Assembly (NCBI GenBank): GCA_009760855.2
Contig: WPIO01000060.1
Location: 2,418,001 to 2,482,000 of the forward strand
DNA length: 64,000 nucleotides
From: Cristatella mucedo
Taxonomy: Eukaryota; Bryozoa; Phylactolaemata; Cristatellidae
Direction: 5' to 3'
The notes under the pieces were generated by a model that saw only the letters and a list, made by a program, of their open reading frames with translations, had not been told where the DNA came from and did not search any database. Positions within the stretch are counted from its first letter, which is position 1. Each line of letters opens with the position of its first letter. The translations under genes and the position numbers were made by a program. Below, in pieces: positions 34,382 to 46,194 of this stretch.

Positions 34382-36650
34382 TGGTCTCTTCTGCTGCAGC
34401 CCATTCCACAGAGCCTGAGTTTTACCAAAAAGGTCGGCTACAGGTGAAAGCCTAACACACACGTGCCTCACCTGCAGCTACAGCTCCAGTCGTTACACAG
34501 GGGTTCATATCAGGCCACTGGCTGGGCAACTGAGTCAGCACCAAACAAGGACTTTTCAAAAAAGCATGCCACTGCCAGGCTGCACGATTAGGTCACAAAA
34601 AGTGACAACACCAAGCTCGGGTGATGGCCATGCTGCCTGCAAGCGGCAGGAGCAATATCGAGAGCTGAGTGGAGTGGAGAGATGGGCTGTCGAGCCACGC
34701 ATGCACCGTTTCGCCTCGATCCTACTGGGGCTCCGATGCTGCCGTGCGAACGAGCCAGGTACTCCAATACGCTCGACCAGACCGACGAAAGCTATCAGGT
34801 TCGCACATACTCACTCTCTCGTGTGTGCGCACGCATGCACACACACACACATGCTCGCCGCGCAACAACTTTTGCAAACTGCGCATGGGTGCACAGGCGA
34901 CGTCAGAGCACGATAAGGCAGAGCTGAACGGTTACAGTTGCAAAGCACCAACAGTTATGCAATCCCAGGTAACAGCAATAGCAACCGGAGTGCACTCTCA
35001 AAGCATTGAAACTAAGGGCACCACACAGAGCAGGGAACTGCAATTAGCTATGTGTGTAGCTTTGAGAGCCCTATTCAGGCAAACCGCATCTGGTGCAAGC
35101 CGATTTTGGTAGAGTCGACACGAGTCAAGGTCGATGTCTAAATAGCACACACAATGCAGCTTGCTATCGGTGTTCTCTGACTATTGTAACAGGAGCATAG
35201 TAAACGTCGTGGGTGAGTAAAGGCGTGTTAATGAAAAAGAGAGACAAACAGACCCATTCGAACGCACGCACTCATATGCACCCAAGCTCATCCAATATGC
35301 GAGATAATGCAAGTGAACGGCAAGATGGCGAACTGATAAGTGGGAAAACGAACGGAAATCCGTGTACTGGTGTCGAGCCGCAGACCCAAATGGGCACCCG
35401 GGTAAAGGCGGTCAGTCGGCAGCCATTGCCTAGCGTAAGTACTAGCTCAGTGGGCGAAGTCGCTGCTGCATTTGAAGCCATACAGGACGTGCTTGCTCTC
35501 GGTGCTTTACCAGAAGGGCAGGTTCAGCTCTCCATATACTGGAGGTAGAATGGGTTCAGTGAATAGGTGCCTTCTTTTTCGCGAAGTCTCGGATAGAAGC
35601 AATTAGCAGTGGTGAAATGTTTGGGGGTTCGCCGCGACCAAAATGGCATGTTACACCGCCGACACTGCCCCGAACCCTTAGATCCGACGTGGCTGGAACG
35701 TTCTGTGACCTCCCACGTACAAGATACAGTTCACCGGACATGCCGTTCGAGCGGACTTTCCGTAATTCCGCCCGAAGCCCTGTCGTCTGCTGATCAGTAG
35801 CTCTCGTCGAATAAAGCTTCCGACGTGCACACCCGGCCCGACTCGCAAATGGAGCCATGAAAATCCCCAACGAGCGGTGGCGTCGCAGCACATGTACCCG
35901 TCGCGACGCACGACGCAGATACTCGCTGGCCGCACTTTCCTAGATGATGCTGCTTACTAGAGAATTGCGCAACGCTAGAGCAGCTGGAGCCGACCGAACG
36001 GTCGAGAATTCTCGGCACACAGTCGCTATAGGGAACAGAGTCGCTATGGCGAGCCGACGCCGAGGGCTGGCACGCTTCCTGCCGCGCGCGGCAACCCTTT
36101 AATCTTGGCAGCTCCGAGTTCGGTGGTTTTCCGACCGTGTTGCGCGGGCAAGACCCGCGAATCCCCACACCATAGCGGCGAAGCTACTCGCGATTCTCGC
36201 CCGAGATGCGAGGCTAGGAAAGCTAGGATATCGGCACGCGTTAAATCCTTGCAGGACGTCCGCACCTACAGACCGTCCCACATCGCATCAGAAACGCGGG
36301 CATGACGCCTATGGAGGTGTACGCACGCAAACGCACCGCGCGTTTGCACGAAAGCCGCAAAGCGCGCGCTCTCTCACCGCGTCCAGCCATCTGAAGGGGC
36401 AGTATACAACCGGAACTGAGCGAACCCATTTCAGAATTCCCGCGTGATAATAGGATTGGGTGCCGTGCGCCGCCAGCCCGACTAGCCGCATTCGTGCTGT
36501 CTTCACAGCCACCAAATTTGCGCGAAGTGTATTCTATCGAGCTCAAGTGAAGTCAAAAATGCTGTTTTTGGGGTTATTCGCGATTGAAGCTTTTTTGAAA
36601 TTTAGTCATACTTGCTTGTAACACTGGTCTGCCTGTTGATCAGAAGCTGT
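34382..36650. other. no gene recognised; CpG-rich stretch at about 35800-36540
   Basis: The right half has many CG dinucleotides (for example near 36040-36380), unlike the repeats around it, and could be a promoter region. Open frames exist on the minus strand (36546-36241, 35891-35556) but show no family likeness or consistent splice sites. Confidence 0.3.
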
Positions 36651-36653
36651 TTT

Positions 36654-36674
36654 TGGGGGGGGGGGGGGGGGGGG
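36654..36674. repeat. poly-G run
   Basis: Uninterrupted G-run close to the left edge of the AT-rich element. Confidence 0.95.
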
Positions 36675-39086
36675 TAGGCAGCTATCACTCGCTAGCCCGT
36701 CTTCCCCAAGGCTATAGGCACCGATAGGCTGGCTATAAGCACTTATTCGTGGCGAAGTATCAAGGTAAAAATAGAATGATTTGTATTTTTACTTTTGAGG
36801 CCGCTAATTTTTCATTCTCTCGCAGGTCTGCTCGAGAATTTCAGAATCCTAAGCATTAAATGCAAAAATAAACATCAAAGGATCTTTTTGATTCTCTTTA
36901 TGAACTGCAATTTTTTAGAGCCATTCGTATTCTATAGCATCCTATGTAAACTTAAGTTTCAAAACAATAATCATATTAAACAAAAATTGTATTACCGTAT
37001 ATAGTAAATAAAATGTATAGTCTAAATAGAGCAATACATTCTTTCCCAACGGAAGCAAAAATATGAATGGATATTGGGTTTGATGAAAATATTATTAGGT
37101 CTATTAAAGATGATTTAAAATGCCTTATGAATATTGATATCGACGAACAGAATTAAAGTAAACATTTTAGAAATGAAGCTGAAAATTTTAAGAATATTAG
37201 ATTTGAACCAGAGGATTCTACGTTTGTTGGACGACTTGTAAAGGAAAGAAAATGTTTGTTTTACTAAACCCAGTATTACTGGTGGTGGTAATGCTTTAAC
37301 TTCTGATTGCTATACTAAACAAGACTTTTTTGATTTTGAAGCATTAAAAGATGAATAAGATATCAGACAAATGATGTTTTGAGTTATGTTAAGTCACATA
37401 GGTCTTTTATTAGAGTACAATTTAAGATTAATTTTGAAACAAAGAAGTTTGATGACGATACTGATAGAGAAATAAGGGGCGTTCAGTCAAAAGTCAATAC
37501 TAACTATGGATAGTGAGCCAGCTAATATAATCTATGATCGTGTTATGGAATCTTTAGAAAACAATTCTGAATCATTGATTAGCAGATATGTAGAATCCAG
37601 GTGGACATTTATAAGATTCTTATCATTTTTGGTTGTTATTTCAAAATAAATTCCAGTAGGTGGTAGATCTTTCATTGAAACTCCAGAATTTTGAGTTAAG
37701 AATAAGTGCATTACAAATTAAAAAACTTGAGGATGAGTTCTGTGCTTTATGGGGAGTTTTGAGAGCATTAAATTGAGTAATTAGAGATAAATGAAGAATC
37801 GATGACTTACTTTAAATATTGAAAATTCAACGTGTTTCATCTTTTGAAGACGTAGGAAATATTGATTGGCTGCTGAAAGTAACGGATGTTGATAAGTTAG
37901 AAAAAGTTATAAATGCTAGTGTTAATACTTATTCTTGTGGTTATTCTGAATCAAGAGTGCGTAGTTAAGAAATCTAATGAAAAGATAAACATGCATATTC
38001 ATTTATTATTAATTTCTATAGAAGATAAAGAACATTATATTTTGATTAATAATTTAAATGTTTTATGTAAACAAACCAGCTGTGGAGAAAAACAGTATTA
38101 TTGTCATCGTTGTTTGAATAGGCTTCCTAATAAAAACCGGATAGATAGTTATTTGGAATTATGCGAGGATATTAATTCCGGGTCTACAATTTATGAAATG
38201 CCTAATGACAATACAAATTGTATATCATTTAACTCTTTTAAAAATTCAAGTGTTTGTCCTTATGTTTGTTACGCAGATTTTGAATAATTACTGCAAAAGA
38301 GAAATGGCGATCATGTTTCTACTCATAGTCCTTGCTCATCCACATATGTTACTATCGATTAGAATGAAGATGTAAATGATGGTTTTTTAGTTTTGGTGAA
38401 GATTGTGTTATTATCTTTAAAAAAATATCATTTGTTATCTCATATTTCTTGAAATCATGTATTACTGAAGAAAATTCAAAGAGTTTATGAAACCACTAAC
38501 TTATGAAGAAATGGAGAAACACTATCAAGCAACCAATTATTATACTGCAAAAGATCTTTCAGTGATAGAAAAGGAAACAAAAAATGTTTGATCAATGTCA
38601 TTTTACAAAAAATACCGGGGCAGACCCACCATTCTTGTAATTTTTTAAGGCGGGTGTTAATTTTTCAAAATGGCAATAACAGGCCTTCTTTCACAACTTT
38701 AGAGGTAGGACCCACATATTGTTATTAAAGCACTTGAGAATTTTATTGTTGTTGCAGAGCCTATTGCAAATAATTTAAAAAAGTCTAGAATGTTAAGAGT
38801 TGGTGATTAAGTTTTTAAGGATAGCATGCAATGTATGCTAGGTTCTTTAGGTTCAAATGCGTCAACTCTAGAAATGACTATTCATTGTTTTTTAATTGCT
38901 AAGTCAGTATTAAGTCAAATGCGCCGACATAAAAATTTAGATCTACTAGCAACTAAAGGAGAATATCCTTATGAGTACATGGGTTCTTGAGAAATATTTT
39001 CTGAAACTAGTCTTCCTAATAAAGAATCCTTTTACTCAATTATTTATATGTCAAACATTAAACATGATGAAAATTATACCTTGTAA

Positions 39087-39470
39087 AAACCTCAAATCCT
39101 TTGGAGACCGTGCGTTAAGTTCGTATGCTCCCAAAGCCTGGAAATCACTCTGACTTGGGTCAGAACATCCCCTGACTTGACCACATTTAAAAAGAAATTA
39201 AAAACAAACATAGAGGACAGCAATCAGTGGGTCCCTGTGATCCATCCTTCACATGCTTATGCGTGCTGACATTGTGCATGCTGCCACTAAACACACTTGC
39301 ATGCTGACCCTGTGCATAGTCACCCCTAACAATGTTATTCATGTTGTTTATCAAGCATGATATTACTCACCATTCAGTTGCATTTTCCTTTGCTGAAAAT
39401 GTAAAGTGCCTAGAAAGAGATTAAGATCTCTGAGGGCACTTTATCAAGTGCATTATTATTATTTTTATTA
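39087..39470 (+). mobile_element. LINE family A insertion 1 in the polymerase
   Basis: Begins at AAACCTCAAATCCTTTGGAGACC, runs through the 3' UTR and stem-loop and ends in a (ATT)n-like tail. Polymerase sequence (a short HHDLY-bearing piece) resumes directly after it, up to about 39540. Confidence 0.88.
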
Positions 39471-39545
39471 ATATAAAAGAGCAATAGTAGTTTGGACTGA
39501 GATTGAATGTAAAAATGTAAAATAGCACCATGACCTTTATCCTGC

Positions 39546-39899
39546 GCTTACAGCTGGTGCAAAACTCTGCTGCCAGGCTTTCTGTCGTGAGCGTCGCAGT
39601 TGCCACATCACACCACTTTTTTTCCGACCTGCACTGGCTACCAGTCAAGCAACGGATCGACTTCAAGGTTTTGTTGCTCACTTTTAGGTCCCTTCATTCT
39701 ATGGCTCCAGCCTACGTGTCAGATCTATTCCCCTACCAGGCCAAGCATCGTAGCACCCGCTTTTCGGAATCTGGCAGTTTCCCAATACCTCGTACAAACG
39801 CATGACACTGCATACTGCCTCTATCCACACTTGCATGCAAAGAGATTGAGTTCTCTGAGGGCACTTTATCAAGTGTATTATTATGACTATTATTATTAT
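39546..39899 (+). mobile_element. LINE family A insertion 2 in the polymerase, internally deleted
   Basis: Starts CAGCTGGTGCAAAACTCTGC. At about 39800 it jumps from the CCTCGTACAAACG coding block to the ACACTTGCATGC/AAAGAGATTGAGTTCTCTGAGGG tail, then (ATT)n. Polymerase sequence resumes after about 39900. Confidence 0.88.
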
Positions 39900-41156
39900 C
39901 TGACTACAGATGTATTATTACTAGCTGCTTGCTTCGAAAGTTTTAGAAAAGGTTTAATGTCAAAATTAGCTCTTGAACCAGCAAACTTTGTAACTGCATC
40001 TACATTTTCATGGATTGCAGGATTTCTATACTCTGGATTAACTCTCTAATTACTAACAAATAGAGAGACTATGATATGCGTAAAAAATCTATTCGCAATG
40101 GAATTCGTCAAATTTTTTTTGACATGTTAGGGCAAATAATCTATTCGTCAAAGGCTACGATTGAAGTAAGCCGAATAATTTAATAATTTATTAGACGCGT
40201 GTAGTTTACATCCTACATTGATGATGGAGAATTTTGCTCAAGTTGCAATTGATGAGTTCTCAGCGCAAGAGTGGACCAAAGAAAAAATTATTTTTCTTTC
40301 AAATGATTCAGATATAGGTGCATTATTTGTTGTTGCTATAGGATATTATCCTAAAAAATGCAGCTGAATATTTTGATTTACACGATAACTATCCACTTTG
40401 TGCATCAAACAGGGTGGTCAGTTGTGATGGATTTTCTGAGTTTCAAACAAAGTTTAAAACTGGAGCAACTACAGTTCCAAATTTAAGGCTTGATTTTAAT
40501 GAAAGCAATATCATTATTTCACTATAGGTATCTAAACTTTAATTAAGTCATGGAATGACTGCTAAAGTAAACAGTATTTTTAGATTTAAGTAAACTCTAA
40601 GCTTTAAAGAATATATTGAAATGTGTGCTGATATCAAGGCAAAGAACACTAACAAAAAAGTTTATAAGAAACTTTTGGAAATTAATCGTGAATGCTTTTT
40701 ACGGAAAAACATGTGAGGACGTTGAGAAGAGAGTTAAAACTTTGATAGCAAGTGTGATTGATGAACAAGGAGACAACAGTTTGGTAAATTAATGAGAGAT
40801 TTTAGAATGACAATCTTTAAAGATTTTGGTGATAGATCAACTATATTCCAAATGAATCAATAAAAACACAATTAAATAAATCTATATTTGTTGATAGTAC
40901 AATTATTAACTCATTAAAATTACATATGCAAACATTGTGTTATGATGTGTTAAGACCTAACTATAGAGAACAAGTAAGGTTGATATATACAGATACTGAT
41001 TCATTGATATTAAATATTGAAAGACTAAACATTTATGACAGTACGAAATCAACGCTGGAAGGGTTTCATGGTGATACCATTGGAAAGTTTAAGGAAGATA
41101 TTGACGGAAAGGTAATTAAAAAGTCTGCGCATAAAGGCCTAAGCGTTATTCAATAA

Positions 41157-41395
41157 AATATGGTGAGAGTGGTGGAAAATCTAAGGCAAAAGAAGTTACT
41201 AATGCTGTATTAAAAAAGACTATGGAACACGAAACTTTTTTTTGAATGCTTGGCCGATTATGTATCTGGGTTTAGAGGTGCTAGTATGACTGGAGTGAGT
41301 GAAAAATAGAATAAGACTTTAATTTTGAAGAGGAAACTCTATATGAATACATTAATGAAGAAGATGATTGTATACATTGTTTATTATACATAAAT
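41157..41395 (+). pseudogene. polymerase C-terminal remnant
   Basis: Continues the polymerase after the catalytic motif in changing frames (KYGESGGKSKAKEV, then a TMEHETFFECL-like piece) until an acidic NEEDDCIHCL segment near 41355. No separate domain is seen. Confidence 0.5.
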
Positions 41396-42640
41396 TGATG
41401 TGTCAAAAATTCTTAATTGTGAGCAATCTAGTGAAATGGCAGTAAAAACTTGTTGACAAAAACTTAAATTAGTAGATCCAAACATTGTAAAGAATTCACT
41501 AGATATACTTATACCAGATCTTAGTAGTTCATATATTACTACTCTCAATAATATCTGTGAAACAAGTGATACATTAACAGAGTGCAGAGGCAAGATAAAT
41601 ACAATATTAACAGAAGCAGAGCAAAATCAAAGACACCTATAACAAAACCAAGCGTTCATATGATTAATTCTATTTAATTTTGTTACATTTTTAAGTATAG
41701 GAGAATAACCTCAATATAAACCTCAGATATATCATACCTCAATCTTGCTACATCTGCTACTCTAGTAAAATCTCACGTAGATTACCTTGTTAAATCTAGA
41801 GTGACTGCTTATGACGTTCAAACACTTGACTTTGATATTTCAATTATGACACAAAATTCAGTGCAGAACTTCTATCTAGATGAATGTGACGCCAAAGCAC
41901 AAAAAGTAACCAGCTCTGGTATCACTCAAATTACTTATAATCTAGAATCTATCGTTGGAAAAAAGTTGACAACCTTCTAGAAACGCTTAGTGAAATTTCA
42001 GGGTACACAACATGGATTACTAGTCAACTTTCAAGTATTTATACAGTTATCTCGGGCGTATTAGGAATGAAACCAAATATTTCAGGAATCGTTAGAGATG
42101 AATGTTACGCTTTCCTACCTGATATCTCTCATGGAACCAGGGCTAGACAAAAAGCAACCCTGGCTTCTCTTGCGGGCACTACAAGCTACATCTGCAGCAT
42201 ACATCTTTACACCTGCTGTGACGTCTGATCCCCTTGCAGCAACCAAGAAAATTAATAAATACTGAATAATTAATTTAAATTTATTACAGATAGGATTTCA
42301 GGTGAATGTACTGATGGGCTTAGTGAGGTTCAAGGCCAACGATACTACAATTTCAAGATTTGCGAGTTTCCAATGGGCGCATTGAAGACATTGGAAGTTT
42401 ATTGTTAGTCTTTAAGACTTGTACTATAATACAAAGCTCTAAAAACCTATCATTCTGATCCAGAGATTTCATGTATTTTACAAAATTTCGTGATGATTTT
42501 GTTTTCTCCGAGTTTCTCAAAGACTTAAAAACAGGTACTATGAAAAACTTAAAGTCAGAAGCTAACTCTAAAAAATTTAAAATGAACAAACGAATTGAAA
42601 AGACATTAGGCCATGGACAGGTTTCTAGTTTTATTTAAGT
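41396..42640 (+). pseudogene. unrecognised element gene(s), coiled-coil-like remnants
   Basis: Broken plus-strand pieces: VDPNIVKNSLDILIPDLSSS with ITTLNNICETSDTLTE (41470-41640), then TAYDVQTLDFDISIMTQNSV and IVRDECYAFLP (41740-42140, frameshifted), then FSEFLKDLKTGTMKNLKSEA (about 42510-42560). The first two have regular hydrophobic spacing that suggests coiled coils, as in viral fibre or structural proteins. I do not recognise a family and cannot say how many genes are represented. Confidence 0.4.
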
Positions 42641-43035
42641 AGCAGAATTTCTACTGGAAGTCTGGACTGGAAAGTTTTATAAATCACCGAGTTTGACTGT
42701 AAAAATACATCTGTTAGAATTCATATTTAAATGAAATCAAGATAACTTGCTGTTATTAATCCTCGTGGATAGTTATAAACAGGATAAGTAGCAATGAATT
42801 TAATAATTTAAACAATGAAAGATCTTTGTATATAATAAAGTCAGTTATAGAATTAATTAATATCAACATGTAATTAACTTCTATCCCAGAATTAAAGTTA
42901 GTAATATTGAAGGAGTAAATACAGGAGAATAAAATTTATGATAGTAATTATTAACTATCACTTCTTTATCATCTTTCGTATTAATTATAACCCGCTGTTT
43001 TTATTTCATATGGCATCTTTGTTTTATATATATCC
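42641..43035. other. AT-rich convergent junction of the element, nothing recognised
   Basis: Lies between the plus-strand remnants and the start of the readable minus-strand pieces. Only short frames are present. Confidence 0.4.
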
Positions 43036-43923
43036 GTATTTTCAAACTAGGCCGTCTTAAATTTTGATTTTCAACAACATAACTAATTGTTTTGCTAACA
43101 TTATACATATAACCATTCGCAGCTTTATATAGATCTGTCATTTTCAGTTTTATCTCTGAGTAAATTGTTTTTTTATTTGTACATAAACTAACCTGGATAA
43201 AGAATTGTCACAATTCTGTCCTAAATTAAGTAGTCTTGTACTCTTAGGTTGCCATACATTGAAAAGCGTACTACATTTCCAACATGAATGAATGGGTGAG
43301 TCTTTTCTAAAAATGTCTTCAAAGTATTACCTGTTGAAAAAAAAACTATTGTAGGACCACCGTTCTCAATCTCTATTTTAAATAACTTAAGTTACACATA
43401 CTCATCTCTTGCTTTCCTGTTTCAACTTTACCATCAATATATTCTTTAGTGGCTTTGTCGTTTCTATTTATAGAACCTAATATCATAACATATTTTTTTA
43501 GAGTTAACTGACAAATCTCTTATTACTTCATCCAAATATATTCTAAGCTAATTATTATTATTAGTAAAAGTTTAACTAACTGAGTCTAATTCATCTACAG
43601 TACTTCCAACGTTTATTACTTTGTTTGAATCAAGATCTGACATTCCTTGCATATCCAAGTACTTTCTTTTTAACACGTATCTTATTGCTATATAAATACT
43701 TATACCTATTTGCATATCGAATAACCCGGCCCGGCTTTGAAGAATGTACTTGGTATTATCTTTTATTTGTATGTAATATATAACGACCAGATCTTTGCTC
43801 TTCTAATCCTAGTCCTGCTGATGAGGGAGACTTAAGTACATTAGTTCCAACACCGGGAATCTCATGTCTTGCTCCAGCTACAAGTATTCTTCTAGGAAGT
43901 ACGGTATCTAATAAATTAGTAAT

Positions 43924-44334
43924 TTATGTTCTCCAGCTTGTCATTCCAAATATTTCTGTAGTTAATGAACTATCCATTGTTCCGAGAAATGTTGCACTTA
44001 TAATATTCCCTTTTAATATTTTTCTTAGATAACCAAGATTACCTCCGTCATTAGGATCAACAGGGTCACTTGTATTGAAAATTGCATTACCTCTCATATT
44101 TAAGTTGCCATTCAGAGTATCGCCAACGTTACCAAATTTTTTATCTAAATAGTATTTTTTTGGAAGACCTTCATTAAAATACGGAGACTCACTATTATTA
44201 ATTAAGCCCCTTGCAGTTAAAGCCCCACTATTTTCTCCACCCGTTAATGATAACTTAGTGTCAGCATAGGCTTTGTTAGCAGCATCACTTCGATTAATAA
44301 GATTAACAAGATTTATCAAACGATATTTATTCAT
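43924..44334 (-). CDS. open segment of the tail-fibre-like protein
   Basis: The longest repeat-bearing frame, 136 codons. It begins MNKYRLINLVNLINRSDA, passes through YADTKLSLTGGENSGALTAR, NSESPYFNEG and NLNMRGNAIFNTSDPVDPND, and ends LTTEIFGMTSWRT at the stop. The same frame stays open upstream to about 44448. The spacing of hydrophobic and Asp-Ala-x-Asn positions fits a trimeric shaft. Confidence 0.55.
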   Translation of the reverse strand: MNKYRLINLVNLINRSDAANKAYADTKLSLTGGENSGALTARGLINNSESPYFNEGLPKKYYLDKKFGNVGDTLNGNLNMRGNAIFNTSDPVDPNDGGNLGYLRKILKGNIISATFLGTMDSSLTTEIFGMTSWRT

Positions 44335-44514
44335 ATCAATGTCCCCGTCTGATGTAGTTCCTCTAGAAAATTGACTAACACAATTTGTATATATGTACTT
44401 CCGGTTTACTGCATCTCTAGGATCAACTGGATCATCTAGGTTTTTTATTTAATTCTGATTCATATTAGGTGAGCATGAAAGTATTTCACCTGTCCTTCAA
44501 ATATAATTATTTGC

Positions 44515-45081
44515 TTAATAACATTTTCTTCTGTAATAAATTGAAATTTTATATACTAAAATCACAAAAGATTCTACAAATAAAACTAAAATATCATCTA
44601 CAAATTGATTAATCACACATCTGCGTGAGCCATCTATTGCTATTGCTAAAACTAAAGTGTCAGAGACGTCGTAAGTAGTATCACTTCTTAAATAAATTAA
44701 CAGATCTTTTTTATCGCTTGACCATAATACACTAGATATAGTACCAACGTTGTTTGCTGTACCCGATATGAAATTAGGAACAGGAGTAGCAAATCCGATT
44801 TTATTTCCCTTATTACTAACCAAAGGTATATCAGCAGGAAATAGTTGTGAAACCGAACTTTCCTTTTCTGTTCCATTAGCGTAAATACTAAAACACAGGC
44901 TACCTAACTCAAGTAAACTAGGAAAGCTTGTTACCCTAATATATCTAAAGTAGCAATGTTGTTTATAACTATCGACTAGACTACTACTTACTACGCTAGA
45001 ATTAAAGTCCTTCAAACAAGTAATATTGTTTAGTCTGAGGATCAGTGTTCCATTAGAAATACCATTTAAGAACTGTTTCAT
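44515..45081 (-). CDS. 188-codon open frame between fibre repeats, function unknown
   Basis: Uninterrupted minus-strand frame, beta-rich in appearance (HCYFRYIRVTSFPSLLELGS, VLWSSDKKDLLIYLRSDTTY, DTLVLAIAIDGSRR). It has no recognised family. It lies between two regions of tail-fibre-like repeats in the same strand and general reading direction, so it is probably part of the same protein. Its survival without stops in an otherwise decayed element is notable. Confidence 0.45.
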   Translation of the reverse strand: MKQFLNGISNGTLILRLNNITCLKDFNSSVVSSSLVDSYKQHCYFRYIRVTSFPSLLELGSLCFSIYANGTEKESSVSQLFPADIPLVSNKGNKIGFATPVPNFISGTANNVGTISSVLWSSDKKDLLIYLRSDTTYDVSDTLVLAIAIDGSRRCVINQFVDDILVLFVESFVILVYKISIYYRRKCY

Positions 45082-45163
45082 ACTCTTTAGTAAATCATTG
45101 TTAATAATCTTGTATGGATGATTACTCCGATAACCAGGTCCAACAACGGAATTGCCAGTAATA

Positions 45164-45168
<5 letters not shown>

Positions 45169-45204
<36 letters not shown>

Positions 45205-45232
45205 TAAATATAAATATAATAGTTATATTAAC
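45169..45232. repeat. (AT)n-rich tract
   Basis: AT dinucleotide run followed by TATAAATATAAATATAA, inside the fibre-like gene. Confidence 0.9.
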
Positions 45233-45479
45233 ACAATTAGGTTGTGATACAAGTATTACATGATTCTTTGGTAGAAAAGCACTGCAATCACTAACTGAAG
45301 CCATTTCTCCAGAAACACTGTTTTGCTGCGTTATTTCCTAAGTCAGAACCTAAAGCATAATCTAGTGTTATTGCATCAGAATAATCAACTGCTTCGCCTA
45401 GGTTTTTTATTTTATTAAAATTAGAATCAAAATCATTAAAAAATTGACAATAGATTTTTTGAATATTGTTTATTCTATT

Positions 45480-46165
45480 ATCAGCTCAAAATCTAGTTGT
45501 CATGTTCCAAAGTGACCTCTCGTTAGACGACCCCATCAGCTCCACAACCAAGTATGCCTACTTTCAGCTAAATTACATTGCTAAAATTCGGGCTTGTGTA
45601 GATAAGGATACTGCGTCTAAGTTGGTCCATGCATTTGCGACATCCCTTCATGACTTGTGTAACTCACTGCTTGCTGGCCTACCGGCTTATGCAATCACGA
45701 ACTTTCAGCTGGTGTAAAACTCTGCATCTAGGCTTGTCTGTCGTGGGCATCGCAGTTGCCACCTCACACCACTTCTCGCCGACCTGCACTGGCTACCAGT
45801 CAAGCAATCAATCGACTTCAAGGTTTTGTCGCTCACTTTTAGGTCCCTTCATTATTTGGCTCCAGCCTATCTCTCAGATCTACTCCCCTACCAGGCCAAT
45901 CATTGTACGGCCCGCTTTTCGGAATCCAACAGTTTACCAATGCCTCAAACAAACCTCAAATCCTTTGGAGACCGTGCATAAGTTCGTATGCTGCCAAAGC
46001 CTGGAAATCACTCCCGACTTGGGTCAGAACATCCCCTGACTTGACCACATTTAAAAAGAACTAAAAAACACCTATAGGACAGCATTCAGTGGGTCCCTGT
46101 AATCCATCCTTCATGTGCTTATGCGTGCTGACACTGTGCATGCTGCCACTAAACACACTTGCATG
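45480..46165 (+). mobile_element. LINE family A insertion 3, lacking its 3' tail
   Basis: Starts TCAGCTCAAAATCTAGTTGTC (RNLGV position) and proceeds through the C-terminal coding part with frame breaks into the 3' UTR. It stops at CACTTGCATGC without the stem-loop or (ATT)n. It separates the fibre-like gene from the DUF5679-like gene. Confidence 0.85.
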
Positions 46166-46194
46166 CGTCAGATTTACTAGGTCAGATTTACCTG

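Larger units (their letters stand above)
37060..41156 (+). pseudogene. type-B DNA polymerase, protein-primed Polinton/adintovirus type (broken)
   Basis: Colinear landmarks in the plus strand, in shifting frames: an N-terminal CALWGVLRAL block at about 37741; a Cys-knuckle YYCHRCL at 38096; the first exonuclease motif YADFE at 38270-38284; KGEYPYEYM at 38955-38981; DVLLLAACFE near 39909; a palm segment DSDIGALFVVAIGYYP near 40305; NAFYGKT, the template-binding motif, at 40691-40711; and the catalytic YTDTDSL at 40986-41006. Order and spacing match the DNA_pol_B_2 family of Polintons, adintoviruses and linear plasmids. Dozens of stops and frameshifts, and two LINE insertions (about 39087-39470 and 39546-39899), make it non-functional. 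The catalytic Asp pair is still readable in its short local frame. Such enzymes replicate the element's own linear DNA. Confidence 0.82.
43040..45478 (-). pseudogene. tail-fibre-like repeat protein (broken)
   Basis: Minus-strand frames carry several copies of a motif of the form NL.xPVDxxDAxNxxY: KNLGEAVDYSDAITLDYAL (about 45390-45330), KNLDDPVDPRDAVNRKYI (about 44445-44390), NLINRSDAANKAYAD (about 44300-44255) and NTSDPVDPNDGGNLGYL (about 44075-44030), with a GDTLNGNLNMRGNAI stretch. This is the repeat style of phage tail fibres and other trimeric shaft proteins. Between copies, at 45081-44515, lies an open 188-codon frame with no recognised fold, perhaps a globular fibre domain. Beyond 43920, a segment with RRILVAGARHEIPGVGTN continues in another frame. 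At least one in-frame stop (about 44450) and several shifts break it. It probably encoded a structural spike or fibre; this is inference. Confidence 0.55.

Noticed and set aside
35430-35470. tRNA-like A-box (AGCTCAGTGGGCGAAG)
   Set aside because: No B-box at the right distance on the same strand and no further copies in the window.
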